DNA of 64,000 bases, from contig NZ_LT907980.1 of NCBI RefSeq assembly GCF_900215155.1, positions 434,001-498,000 on the forward strand, read 5' to 3'. The translations under genes were made by a program, and so were the position numbers. This DNA comes from Marinobacter sp. LV10R510-11A. Its GTDB lineage: Bacteria; Pseudomonadota; Gammaproteobacteria; Pseudomonadales; Oleiphilaceae. The first letter of the stretch is position 1, and each line of letters starts with the position of its first letter. The notes under the pieces were generated by a model, which saw nothing but the letters and a program-made list of their open reading frames with translations, was not told where the DNA came from and ran no database searches. This document shows positions 54,297 through 64,000 of the stretch, in pieces.

Positions 54297-54323
54297 AGAC
54301 GTCTTGATGAAAGGGAGTTGTGC

Positions 54324-55067
54324 ATGTCTCTGGAAGGCAAAACAGCGCTGGTAACCGGTGCTACCCGGGGAATTGGAAAAGCAATTGCTCTAGCGCTAGC
54401 AAAGCAGGGTGCAGAGGTAGTGGGTACTGCCACCACCGCAGAGGGGGCCGCAACCATTACGGATAACCTTCAGGCTGCTGGCGTAAACGGCTACGGCATT
54501 GTGATGAACGTTGCGGATGCTGAAAGCATCGATGCGGGCTTAAAAGAGATGACCGGAAAATCCGGTGCGCCTCTGATTTTGGTCAACAACGCAGGTATAA
54601 CCCGTGATAATCTGCTGATGCGGCTAAAAGATGACGACTGGGCGTCGGTGCTCGAAACCAACCTCTCAAGCGTGTACCGTACCAGTAAAGCTGTTTTACG
54701 AGGTATGGCAAAAGCACGGTGGGGGCGCGTTATCAACGTAAGCTCCGTGGTAGCCAGTATGGGTAATGCGGGGCAGGCTAATTATTGTGCCGCAAAGGCG
54801 GGCGTAGAGGGTTTTACTCGCAGCCTAGCGAAGGAAATGTCGAATCGTGGCATCACAGCGAATTGTGTTGCGCCCGGATTTATCGACACAGATATGACAA
54901 AAAAACTGGACGACAAGCAACGCGAGGCTATGCTGGAAATTATACCCGCGGGTCGTCTGGGGCAGCCGGAAGAAGTAGCCGCTCTGGTTGCTTTTCTGGC
55001 ATCGGATGTTGCCGCATATGTGACTGGAGAAACCATTCATGTGAACGGCGGTATGTACATGGGATAA
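54324..55067 (+). CDS. fabG: 3-oxoacyl-ACP reductase
   Basis: About 247 residues of the short-chain dehydrogenase type. FabG reduces beta-ketoacyl-ACP with NADPH. The cofactor motif TGATRGIGKAIA, NNAG, and the catalytic Ser/Tyr/Lys in NVSSVVASMGNAGQANYCAA with KAG next are present (Tyr near residue 153). I chose the ATG at 54324, which has GGGAG at a suitable distance; a GTG two codons upstream is possible. The gene is between fabD and acpP. Confidence 0.94.
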   Translation: MSLEGKTALVTGATRGIGKAIALALAKQGAEVVGTATTAEGAATITDNLQAAGVNGYGIVMNVADAESIDAGLKEMTGKSGAPLILVNNAGITRDNLLMRLKDDDWASVLETNLSSVYRTSKAVLRGMAKARWGRVINVSSVVASMGNAGQANYCAAKAGVEGFTRSLAKEMSNRGITANCVAPGFIDTDMTKKLDDKQREAMLEIIPAGRLGQPEEVAALVAFLASDVAAYVTGETIHVNGGMYMG

Positions 55068-55202
55068 GCTCCGGTTCCGGAGCTCGTGCGCAACCCCTTG
55101 TCGCACAACATGTTTAACCGGATCCCTGCTTGTTTGCAGGTGGGGTTTACACTAAACTGGCAGCACTTGAGTTGCTTGGTTGATACACAAAGTGAGGACA
55201 TT

Positions 55203-55436
55203 ATGAGTACAGTTGAAGAGCGCGTTAAGAAGATCGTTTGTGAGCAGTTGGGCGTTAAAGAGTCCGAAGTTCAAAACTCATCTTCTTTTGTAGAGGATCT
55301 TGGCGCTGACTCACTGGACACCGTTGAGCTGGTCATGGCACTGGAAGAGGAGTTTGAAACTGAAATTCCGGATGAAGAGGCCGAAAAGCTGGCCAGTGTT
55401 CAGGACGCGATCGACTACATCGTCGCGCATACCTGA
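55203..55436 (+). CDS. acpP: acyl carrier protein
   Basis: A 77-residue acidic ACP. The 4'-phosphopantetheine site is Ser37 in [15 protein letters not shown]. The ATG at 55203 is preceded by GTGAGGAC and gives the canonical [10 protein letters not shown] start; an in-frame upstream ATG at 55110 belongs to the leader. A strong terminator follows at 55462, so acpP can be transcribed at higher level than the downstream fabF. Confidence 0.96.
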   Translation: MSTVEERVKKIVCEQLGVKESEVQNSSSFVEDLGADSLDTVELVMALEEEFETEIPDEEAEKLASVQDAIDYIVAHT

Positions 55437-55461
55437 TACTCTGCAGTTAAGTTAGCCAGGC

Positions 55462-55502
55462 AAAAAGCCGTCCTTATCATTCAATGAGGGACGGCTTTTT
55501 TA
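55462..55502 (+). terminator. terminator after acpP
   Basis: AAAAAGCCGTCC pairs with GGACGGCTTTTT around a 14-nt loop, followed by a T run. It separates the highly expressed acpP from fabF, with probable read-through. Confidence 0.85.
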
Positions 55503-55577
55503 TTGCCTGTGAATGGCCCCTGTTGTGGGTTCATTTAACACAACCTACAGATGAAAAAAGATCAGGTGAGCGGGGTT

Positions 55578-56825
55578 ATGAGTAAACGACGGGTTGTTAT
55601 CACTGGTATGGGAATGTTGTCTCCGTTGGGAAACGATGTCGCGTCTTCCTGGGAGGGTATCCTGGCCGGCCGAAGCGGAATCGGTATGATCGATCGCTTT
55701 GATGCCTCCGAATACAACACCCGCATTGGTGGTGCGATCAAAGATCTAGATCTGGAGCCTTACCTTTCTGTTAAAGAGGCCAGAAAGCTGGATGCGTTTA
55801 TCCATTATGGCCTGATTGCAGCTCAACAGGCAGTAGACCACAGTGGCCTTGCGGAATACGAAGAACTGGATCGCGAGCGCGCCGGCATCGCTATAGGGTC
55901 TGGGATTGGTGGGCTGGAGTACATCGAAAAGAGCGTGCTCACGATGGAAAGATCCGGCCCGCGCAAAGTGTCGCCGTTCTTTGTTCCAGCGTCGGTGATC
56001 AACATGATTTCCGGCAATGCCGCTATTCGGTTCGGTTATCAAGGGCCGAATATCGCGATAGTCACAGCCTGCACCACAGGTACGCATAATATTGGATACG
56101 CTGCCCGCACCATTGCGTACGGAGACGCCGACGTAATGCTTGCCGGTGGCTCTGAAATGGCAACAACACGCACAGGTATAGCCGCGTTTTCTTCTGCCCG
56201 AGCCCTTTCGACCCGCAATGATGAACCGGAGAAAGCCAGCCGTCCCTGGGACAAAGACAGAGATGGTTTTGTGCTCAGTGACGGTGCCGGGGTGGTCGTG
56301 TTGGAAGAGTTGGAGCATGCCAAAAACCGCGGTGCAACCATTTACGGTGAGCTGGCCGGCTTTGGCATGAGTGATGACGCCCATCATATTACTTCGCCAC
56401 CCGAAGATGGAAAAGGCGCCGCGCTCTCCATGAATAATGCATTGAGAGACGCCGGGCTAAAACCGGAAGACGTTGATTACATCAATGCTCATGGAACCTC
56501 AACGCAAGTAGGCGATGTTACGGAAATTGCGGCGGTTAAACGTGTCTTTGGTGACCACGCGAGCCGGCTGGCCATGAGTAGCACCAAATCCATGACCGGC
56601 CACCAGTTGGGCGCAGCCGGCGCCGTTGAGGCGATTTTTTCACTGCTTGCCATACGTGACGGCGTGCTGCCGCCAACTATTAATCTTGATAATCCCGATG
56701 TGGGCTGCGATCTGGATCTCGTTCCCAATACCTGTCGCAAGTCCGATGTACGCGTAGCCTTGTCGAACTCATTTGGCTTTGGCGGTACCAATGGCACGCT
56801 AATTATCCGTCGTTACGAAGGCTGA
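55578..56825 (+). CDS. fabF: 3-oxoacyl-ACP synthase II
   Basis: About 415 residues of a beta-ketoacyl-ACP synthase II, which condenses malonyl-ACP with acyl-ACP and controls temperature-dependent unsaturation. The Cys-His-His triad is visible: [11 protein letters not shown] (Cys near 164; the usual ATG is TTG-like here), [12 protein letters not shown] and [18 protein letters not shown] chose the ATG at 55578, which begins [12 protein letters not shown] as in the family; an ATG at 55551 adds nine residues. It precedes pabC by 6 nt. Confidence 0.93.
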   Translation: MSKRRVVITGMGMLSPLGNDVASSWEGILAGRSGIGMIDRFDASEYNTRIGGAIKDLDLEPYLSVKEARKLDAFIHYGLIAAQQAVDHSGLAEYEELDRERAGIAIGSGIGGLEYIEKSVLTMERSGPRKVSPFFVPASVINMISGNAAIRFGYQGPNIAIVTACTTGTHNIGYAARTIAYGDADVMLAGGSEMATTRTGIAAFSSARALSTRNDEPEKASRPWDKDRDGFVLSDGAGVVVLEELEHAKNRGATIYGELAGFGMSDDAHHITSPPEDGKGAALSMNNALRDAGLKPEDVDYINAHGTSTQVGDVTEIAAVKRVFGDHASRLAMSSTKSMTGHQLGAAGAVEAIFSLLAIRDGVLPPTINLDNPDVGCDLDLVPNTCRKSDVRVALSNSFGFGGTNGTLIIRRYEG

Positions 56826-56831
56826 GGCAAT

Positions 56832-57662
56832 ATGTTCAACCTTTGTTGGGCTGATGAAGGTGGCCTGCCGGCCGGTGACCGGGGCGCAGCATACGGTGAC
56901 GGCCTGTTTGAGACCATAAGTATGCGTGGCGATCGGGGCGTGTTTTTGGCTCGCCACCTCGACCGGATGGTTCGTGATGCTGGCAGGCTGGGTATTCCTA
57001 TTGCTTTTACCGATCTTCGCAAAGCCTGCGCCGCAGCGGTTAGCCGTTACGCAGACCGTTATGCAAATCCGCAGGCAGATGGCGGCTGGGTGCTTAAACT
57101 AACACTCACCCGTGGAAAGGGGGGGCGTGGTTACCAGCCAGGCCCCCGAAGTTGCCCAAACCTGATGGTGTCTGCCGGTGCCATGCCGGCAATACCGATT
57201 GTCACTGGTGTTGCCGCAGATTTCTCCCGAGTCCCGCTCACGGTGAATCCCCTGCTTGCTGGCATCAAATCACTCAATCGGCTGGAACAGGTTATGGCCG
57301 CCAGAGAGATTGAGGGCGACCTGTTTGAAGTCATTATGTCAGACAGTGCCGGCAATCTGGTTGAGGGGACTCGTACAAACCTACTTATTAAGGCACCCGA
57401 AGGGTGGGTGACGCCGCCCGCTAAAAGCCTTGCTGTGGCTGGCATACTGCGCCAGTGGATGCTGGAAAGGCTCAGGGCTAGAGGAGAAATGGTTGTAGAG
57501 CGTGCTGTGAGTATTGCGGATGTAATGGGCTCGCACTGCCTAGGGCTTTATCTTCTGAACAGCGTTATTGGCGTGGTTCCTGTGCGTTGTCTCGCCGGCG
57601 AGAATTTGCCAGTGGATGGTGGACTTGCGACAATCTTCAATCCTCTCGATCTACTGGAATAA
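56832..57662 (+). CDS. pabC: aminodeoxychorismate lyase
   Basis: A 276-residue class IV PLP enzyme that converts aminodeoxychorismate to p-aminobenzoate for folate. The RGAAYGDGLFETI start, SLNRLEQVMAAREI (PLP lysine in IKSLNRLEQ, near residue 139), and EGTRTNLLI are typical. Its place between fabF and mltG is conserved in gammaproteobacteria. The ATG at 56832 lies 6 nt after the fabF stop. Confidence 0.92.
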   Translation: MFNLCWADEGGLPAGDRGAAYGDGLFETISMRGDRGVFLARHLDRMVRDAGRLGIPIAFTDLRKACAAAVSRYADRYANPQADGGWVLKLTLTRGKGGRGYQPGPRSCPNLMVSAGAMPAIPIVTGVAADFSRVPLTVNPLLAGIKSLNRLEQVMAAREIEGDLFEVIMSDSAGNLVEGTRTNLLIKAPEGWVTPPAKSLAVAGILRQWMLERLRARGEMVVERAVSIADVMGSHCLGLYLLNSVIGVVPVRCLAGENLPVDGGLATIFNPLDLLE

Positions 57663-57667
57663 TTCGT

Positions 57668-59349
<1,682 letters not shown>

Positions 59350-59387
59350 TTCAGTTATATTCTCAATTGAAGGTGCCGGTTGCGTCT

Positions 59388-60167
59388 ATGCTGGATGGCA
59401 AATTACTCAAGCTACCAACCGCATCTCATCAGCATCGCCATGAGCATCATCAAATAGTGGTTGGTGTTCACGGCGAAGCGGACTTGAGCGTTGATGGAAC
59501 CGGCTCTCATCTAGATACGTGGAAAGCGTGCCTCGTGCCTACAGAGGCTCGGCACGATTACTGTGGCGACCATCAGAATCATGTTTTGGTCATCAACGTA
59601 GACCCTTCAAGCCCTGCCATTTCGAGCCCCGCCCACGCCGATTACGAGCGCATGGTGCGAGTGTTCGAACGCCCGCGTACGATCCACATGGACAGCCGCT
59701 TGCAAGCGTTGGTTCAGTTCGCCGCAGGCGAGTTTGACCGGTCGCCCGATAATCACGCAATGCATAGCCATCTGGCGGCCAGTATTCTGTATTGCATGGC
59801 CGATCGAATGGTTGACCGGAAGGTTGCTACCTTCAACAGGCACAGCCTCAGCCCGGCCGCAATGCAACGCTATATCAGGGCCAACCTTCATCGGAAGGTT
59901 ACGGTGAAGGAGCTGGCCAGTGAGGCTTGCCTGAGTGTCAGCCGATTTCATGAAGTATTCCGCGAGGTGGTTGGAACGACCCCTCACCAGTTCCTTTTAC
60001 AAACACGCCTCAATCAGGCCATCACCCTTTTGGCCTCGACGTCCCTTTCGGTATCGGAAATCAGCTACCGGGTTGGCTTCTCCTCCCAGAGTGCTTTGAC
60101 CAATGCATTGCGCAAACATAAAGGAACGACTCCTGCTAGACTGCAAGTTAGTGATAACGTTGCCTGA
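59388..60167 (+). CDS. AraC-family regulator upstream of putP
   Basis: About 259 residues: an N-terminal cupin-like effector domain (SHQHRHEHHQIVVGVHGEAD; histidine-rich) and a C-terminal pair of helix-turn-helix motifs (VKELASEACLSVSRFHEVFR and VSEISYRVGFSSQSALTNAL). I chose the ATG at 59388; the frame extends upstream into the end of tmk without family sequence. It sits 305 nt before putP on the same strand, with a palindrome in between, so it probably controls proline uptake. Alternatively it regulates a gene outside the window. Confidence 0.82.
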   Translation: MLDGKLLKLPTASHQHRHEHHQIVVGVHGEADLSVDGTGSHLDTWKACLVPTEARHDYCGDHQNHVLVINVDPSSPAISSPAHADYERMVRVFERPRTIHMDSRLQALVQFAAGEFDRSPDNHAMHSHLAASILYCMADRMVDRKVATFNRHSLSPAAMQRYIRANLHRKVTVKELASEACLSVSRFHEVFREVVGTTPHQFLLQTRLNQAITLLASTSLSVSEISYRVGFSSQSALTNALRKHKGTTPARLQVSDNVA

Positions 60168-60471
60168 TCTGGTCTGAAAAAATCGCACTCCCGTAGAATT
60201 CCGTAAAAGAATCGTAGGATTTTGTAAGCCGGGTATACGTAGTCACACTAGGCTGGTCGTGTTAAATTTCACCCCACCGACGTAGTAATCGTTTCGGTCG
60301 CAAATTGGAGATACTTAACTATAGTTAAGGTCGAGTGTGCGATACGTTACCGTGCTCAAGTTCGGAAGGAATTCGAGTAAACAAGAAGAACGACACAGTA
60401 TGCTGGCATTCTTTGTCAGGTCTGTGCTTTGAGAGCGGATATAATCCGACTCATAAAACCGGAGGAGTTCC
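60168..60471. other. AraC/putP intergenic region
   Basis: About 300 nt without a credible coding frame. It holds a perfect 16-bp palindrome (60314-60329) and a TATAAT-like TATACG near 60234. A GGAGGAG just before the putP ATG is the ribosome-binding site. No tRNA or small-RNA structure was recognised. Confidence 0.5.
60314..60329. promoter_or_regulatory. perfect 16-bp palindrome upstream of putP
   Basis: CTTAACTATAGTTAAG is exactly self-complementary. It lies 143 nt before the putP start and is the most obvious operator-like element in this interval. AraC proteins usually bind direct repeats, so the binding protein may instead be another dimeric repressor. Confidence 0.45.
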
Positions 60472-61965
60472 ATGGCTATTGGTGTTTGGATTAGTCTATT
60501 TGCTTATTTTGCGGTGATGATTGGCATCGGCATTTTTGCGATGCGCACATCTACCTCTTCATCTGAAGATTACATGCTTGGCGGCAGGGGGCTTAGTCCA
60601 AAGGTAGCGGCTTTGTCTGCTGGCGCCTCCGACATGAGCGGATGGTTGCTTCTGGGTCTTCCGGGAGCGATGTATGTATCAGGCCTTGCCTCCGCGTGGA
60701 TCGGCATTGGTCTGTTTGCGGGTGCGTTTGTTAACTGGGTTATCGTTGCGCCTAGGTTGCGGTCACAAACCGTTCATTACGGCAACGCGCTAACTATTCC
60801 GGCCTTCTTGGCGAACCGGTTCCCTACCCAGGCATTGCCGCTGCGAACCGTGTCTGCTGTCGTTATTGTGGTGTTTTTCGCGGTCTATACGGCTTCGGGC
60901 TTGGTAGCGGGTGGCAAGTTATTCGAAAGTGCATTTTCCGGAATCTTCAACTTCGGTGGAATGGGTGACTATGGCGTGGGTATCACCATAACTCTGGGCG
61001 TCGTACTGGCCTACACAGTGGTTGGCGGGTTCCTGGCTGTGAGCATGACTGACTTTGTTCAGGGTTGCATCATGATGGTTGCGCTGGTTCTTATGCCGGC
61101 TGTAGTGCTCTTTGGCGAAGGCGGCGGCGGTTTCGCCCAGGCGACAGCAACGCTGAATGAGGTAGACCCCACACTGCTCTCCTGGACGGAAGGGCTTACC
61201 ATCGTGGGATGGCTCTCAGCAGTGACGTGGGGCTTGGGTTATTTTGGTCAGCCGCACATTATTGTTCGCTTCATGGCAATCCGTTCAGTGAAAGAAGTTC
61301 CGACTGCTCGTAACATCGGCATGTCGTGGATGGCTATTTCTCTGATTGGCGCGATTGGTCTAGGTATTTTCGGCCGGGCGTACGCAGTGCGTAATGGCGT
61401 AGAAATTGACGATCCCGAGACCATCTTTATTATCCTCGCAGATTTGCTGTTCCATCCGTTGATCACAGGCTTCCTGTATGCAGCCTTGCTGGCCGCGGTA
61501 ATGAGCACCATTTCCAGCCAGCTGTTGGTGGCTTCTTCGTCGCTGACAGAAGACTTTTACCGCTTGTTCCTGCGCAAAGAAGCAGGTGACCGCGAGTGTG
61601 TAAACGTTGGCCGTGTATGCGTCGTGCTTGTTGGTCTAGTGGCTGCTGTCATTGCCTCTGACCCTACCTCAAATGTTCTGAGTCTGGTTGGTAACGCGTG
61701 GGCAGGCTTTGGTTCTGCGTTTGGTCCGCTGATCATTCTCGCACTCATGTGGCCGCGCGCGAATGGCGCTGGTGCACTGGCGGGTCTGATTGTGGGTGCA
61801 GGTACCGCGATGATATGGGTATCCTTGGGCTGGAACAGTGAGTTCATGGGTGGCCCTGGCGTCTATGAAATCATGCCAGGCTTCGTTGCCTCCTTCATTG
61901 CTATCGTGGTGGTGAGTCTTGCCACTTCCGATGCAAATGAATATCAGGCAGAGACTGCAGAGTAA
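60472..61965 (+). CDS. putP: sodium/proline symporter
   Basis: A 497-residue SSS-family transporter with about 13 membrane helices. The PutP-type start (DYMLGGRGLSPKVAALSAGA followed by SDMSGWLLLGLPG) and the QPHIIVRFMAI segment are typical of proline permeases. It imports proline with Na+ for osmoprotection or catabolism. The ATG at 60472 has a GGAGG. No putA lies nearby. A strong terminator follows at 62060. Confidence 0.92.
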   Translation: MAIGVWISLFAYFAVMIGIGIFAMRTSTSSSEDYMLGGRGLSPKVAALSAGASDMSGWLLLGLPGAMYVSGLASAWIGIGLFAGAFVNWVIVAPRLRSQTVHYGNALTIPAFLANRFPTQALPLRTVSAVVIVVFFAVYTASGLVAGGKLFESAFSGIFNFGGMGDYGVGITITLGVVLAYTVVGGFLAVSMTDFVQGCIMMVALVLMPAVVLFGEGGGGFAQATATLNEVDPTLLSWTEGLTIVGWLSAVTWGLGYFGQPHIIVRFMAIRSVKEVPTARNIGMSWMAISLIGAIGLGIFGRAYAVRNGVEIDDPETIFIILADLLFHPLITGFLYAALLAAVMSTISSQLLVASSSLTEDFYRLFLRKEAGDRECVNVGRVCVVLVGLVAAVIASDPTSNVLSLVGNAWAGFGSAFGPLIILALMWPRANGAGALAGLIVGAGTAMIWVSLGWNSEFMGGPGVYEIMPGFVASFIAIVVVSLATSDANEYQAETAE

Positions 61966-62059
61966 CTGACAGCGCGAAAGGCGCTTGAGGTAAAAAAGGG
62001 GCTCCTACGGGCAAGCCGTTCAGCTAAAGTGGATCTGGTTTGGTTCTGTCGGGCAGCGG

Positions 62060-62095
62060 AAAGGGTCGGTGAATTTTCACCGACCCTTTTTTTAT
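62060..62095 (+). terminator. terminator after putP
   Basis: AAAGGGTCGGTGAA and TTCACCGACCCTTT form a long near-perfect stem with almost no loop, followed by seven T bases. It also serves the convergent transposase-like gene. Confidence 0.93.
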
Positions 62096-63924
62096 GATTT
62101 TGCTTTAATGTATTTATCTAGGTAGATGATCTTTTCCAGATCCACCGGCCCTTTTGCCAGCCCCAAAAGCATGGCTGGGGTTTTGCCTTTCTCATTCACT
62201 TTGCAGTAGTTGTAATAAACTCTGTAGATGTCGCCAAGCTGAGTGTATCTATCCGGATTGTAGGGTGAATATCCATACCAGATTCGCCTTCCGTTGGTTC
62301 CAGAACCAAATGGTCGTTCAAAGCAGGTCACGGCTCGTCGAATTTGCATAAAGAAACGATCTACAGCATGAAGAGAAGCCTTTTTATAAAGGTTTGCCTG
62401 GTGTTCTGGTGTGTAACGATCAATCTCAGTGATCGCCGCAATCATCTTTTCTGACTCCGCCATTGTAGCGAGAGGATGTTGAATCCATTTTTCTGGAGAT
62501 TGCGGAAACGAGAGCGGTTTTTCTAGGCGCTCGATCAGCATTTTATTGATCACTTCCCCTTTTTCCTTCACCGACATCTTCTGGAACGACGTGCCCGCAT
62601 AATTACTGATCACTTCGTGAGAATCCTGGATCAGTCGTCGTTTGGCATCGACGGTTTTATCTTTACTCGCCCTGATCAAAAAGCCGTCAGATTCTCCTTC
62701 CAGAATTTTATCCCGGAACGCTGCAATATAAGCGCCTCTCATGCCCGTATCCTGATCCATAAAGAATCGGGTTCGACCAACAGAGCCCATAAGCCTTCTT
62801 AGCAGAAAGAAATGAGCGGTCATCGTGTATTCGTTATGGATCAAGGCACCTTGTGACGGAAGCCGGGTTGTGACATCGAAATCTTCGGAGGAACCGTTCG
62901 CGTTCACAGTGCTATCGTATGCGGCCTTGCGTCGTACCTCGTCAGCCAGAGATGCGGCTGCAAGCTGCTCAGCACGTTGTGATGACCGCTTTGTGGCATC
63001 ATTGAACTCCTGCTTTAGCCATACCCGTGCATATTCACGATGGTATTTGGGGCGGTCGTAATCACTGAGTTCAACAGCATGCTTTTCTGTGCTTTCTTGA
63101 TCCACACTAGCATCAAAATTGAAGTTGAAGGCGAAGACATACCCAGTTCTGAGGCAGGCGGTGGCGATGCCATAAACTTCGCAATTTCGCTTATCTTTCC
63201 GTTGTGTCCAGTTACTGATCTGAACCTGCCGGTCCGTCGCCAGATATAACCGGGGTATTTCCAGGATTTTTAGTTCTGCCTCCCGGCGACTCACGAAATC
63301 CAAACACTGCCGGTGCAGAAACTCTATTTTTCCATAGAGAGTCTGAGGATGAATGGATAAGATTTCAGCAATGCGCCGGAGGGGAACCCGGTTAACGAGT
63401 AGTTTGAAGAACTGCTTATTGATTTCAGGCTTGCGATGGGCGCGATTTCTTTTCTTTGGAGTAAACGTTTTTCGGCACGAGAGACATTGGTATCGCTGCG
63501 AACCCGAGGATGTTTTCCCTCTTCTTTTTACCTGACCACCATTTTCCATACACCCGTTTGGGCAATTCGTATCTGGCCCTATCAAATAACTGCTGATGCG
63601 GTGAAGTTCTTGGGCAACCGCTTTGTTGCTTTTAAGCGCTGAGCTAATGCCACCAGAATACTCACCAGATCGTTTCCTGGCTTCGCACGACTTACAGGCC
63701 AGAGTGGCGGCATTCAAGCCTGTACCTTGAACACGGAAGGGTTCCGGAGCATTCAGTAATTGACGGTCACCGATTTCGCTATTAGATTCTTTGTATATCC
63801 TTTCACCTGGGACTGGCGAGAGTTCAAAGTTCTCACAGTTTGGAGCCCCACATCCGTTGACTTGAATTCCCTCATACCTTTCGGGAACCCTGGGCCAATC
63901 CTTCTGGCAAGATTTCTTTCTCAT
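62092..63924 (-). CDS. transposase-like protein with two zinc ribbons
   Basis: A 610-residue protein I cannot assign with certainty. Two cysteine groups can each form a zinc ribbon: CGAPNC near 25 with CKSC near 77, and CPNGC near 120 with CLSC near 143. The second resembles the zinc ribbon of IS1/IS1595-type transposases (RYQCLSCRKTFTPKKR), and a helix-turn-helix follows (RRIAEILSIHPQTLYGKIEF). Later acidic segments (LYLATDRQVQ, FFMDQDTGMRG) could be part of a DDE-type site. It sits directly after the putP terminator; DNA is richer in A and T than the neighbours. No terminal inverted repeats are seen within the window, and the right end is close to the window edge. An unrelated zinc-ribbon DNA-binding protein is possible. 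Confidence 0.5.
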   Translation of the reverse strand: MRKKSCQKDWPRVPERYEGIQVNGCGAPNCENFELSPVPGERIYKESNSEIGDRQLLNAPEPFRVQGTGLNAATLACKSCEARKRSGEYSGGISSALKSNKAVAQELHRISSYLIGPDTNCPNGCMENGGQVKRRGKTSSGSQRYQCLSCRKTFTPKKRNRAHRKPEINKQFFKLLVNRVPLRRIAEILSIHPQTLYGKIEFLHRQCLDFVSRREAELKILEIPRLYLATDRQVQISNWTQRKDKRNCEVYGIATACLRTGYVFAFNFNFDASVDQESTEKHAVELSDYDRPKYHREYARVWLKQEFNDATKRSSQRAEQLAAASLADEVRRKAAYDSTVNANGSSEDFDVTTRLPSQGALIHNEYTMTAHFFLLRRLMGSVGRTRFFMDQDTGMRGAYIAAFRDKILEGESDGFLIRASKDKTVDAKRRLIQDSHEVISNYAGTSFQKMSVKEKGEVINKMLIERLEKPLSFPQSPEKWIQHPLATMAESEKMIAAITEIDRYTPEHQANLYKKASLHAVDRFFMQIRRAVTCFERPFGSGTNGRRIWYGYSPYNPDRYTQLGDIYRVYYNYCKVNEKGKTPAMLLGLAKGPVDLEKIIYLDKYIKAKS

Positions 63925-64000
63925 AAAAAAGGCACCATACTGTCTGGATATGGCGCTGTTGTGCTTACCTGTTGGTGGTCTACACTTACTCCATACCTGA

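Noticed and set aside
55746..56387. 213-codon minus-strand frame opposite fabF
   Set aside because: Entirely antisense to a well-supported fabF and without family signal.

Overview
The window looks like a chromosomal segment of a marine gammaproteobacterium, most probably Marinobacter or a close relative. This is inferred from familiar gene blocks (plsX-fabD-fabG-acpP-fabF-pabC-mltG-tmk, ppsR/ppsA-rraA, rne/rluC, a PA2778/PA2779-like pair) and protein style; no database search was possible.

Layout. 1-4.45 kb is an accessory, decaying region: the 3' part of a GmrSD-type (DUF262/DUF1524) protein, an ADP-ribosylglycohydrolase with an unrecognised N-terminal half, then a string of broken pieces (a truncated coupled gene, an HsdS tail, a RhuM N-terminus, an HsdR N-terminus, an IS3 transposase tail), a degenerate hemerythrin-like gene and an internally deleted hydroxysteroid-dehydrogenase-like fragment. 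4.45-11.9 kb holds a LysR/EamA divergent pair, an MFS transporter and an Lrp-type regulator divergent from a fused indolepyruvate:ferredoxin oxidoreductase. 11.9-16.4 kb is patchy: a ydbH-ynbE-ydbL locus collapsed by deletion, a DUF5610 protein, the PA2778/PA2779-like pair, an sdhB without sdhCDA, and a small c-type cytochrome. 16.4-20.8 kb is a compact operon (two acyl-CoA dehydrogenases and an acetoacetate-decarboxylase-like protein) divergent from an AraC regulator. 20.8-24.4 kb contains a hemerythrin-GGDEF-EAL protein translationally coupled to an FMN-dependent lactate dehydrogenase.

24.4-34.2 kb: a trans-sulfuration enzyme, an AEC carrier, znuA with a clear Zur box, gltX followed by tRNA-Ala(GGC) and tRNA-Glu(TTC), a two-domain QueD-like protein, a MobA-like nucleotidyltransferase without a normal start codon, a tail-anchored receiver protein and a PEGA/MORN-repeat protein. 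34.2-51.2 kb is conserved core: an M16 peptidase, ppsR/ppsA, rraA, a PilZ protein, an SH3 coiled-coil protein, YciI, a PHP phosphoesterase, UPF0149, rne with a long structured leader, rluC, a HAD phosphatase, an S49 peptidase and Maf. 51.3-59.35 kb is the yceD-rpmF-plsX-fab-pabC-mltG-tmk block for ribosome and fatty-acid synthesis, folate, cell wall and dTMP. It stops after tmk without the usual holB. 59.4-62.1 kb has an AraC regulator and putP, and the window ends in a transposase-like gene with two putative zinc ribbons.

The least explained parts are the ADP-ribosylglycohydrolase locus with its truncated coupled partner, the c-di-GMP/lactate dehydrogenase coupling, the double-ACAD operon and the terminal 610-residue zinc-ribbon protein. 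I found no complete new system that I can defend from sequence alone; these are the best leads.
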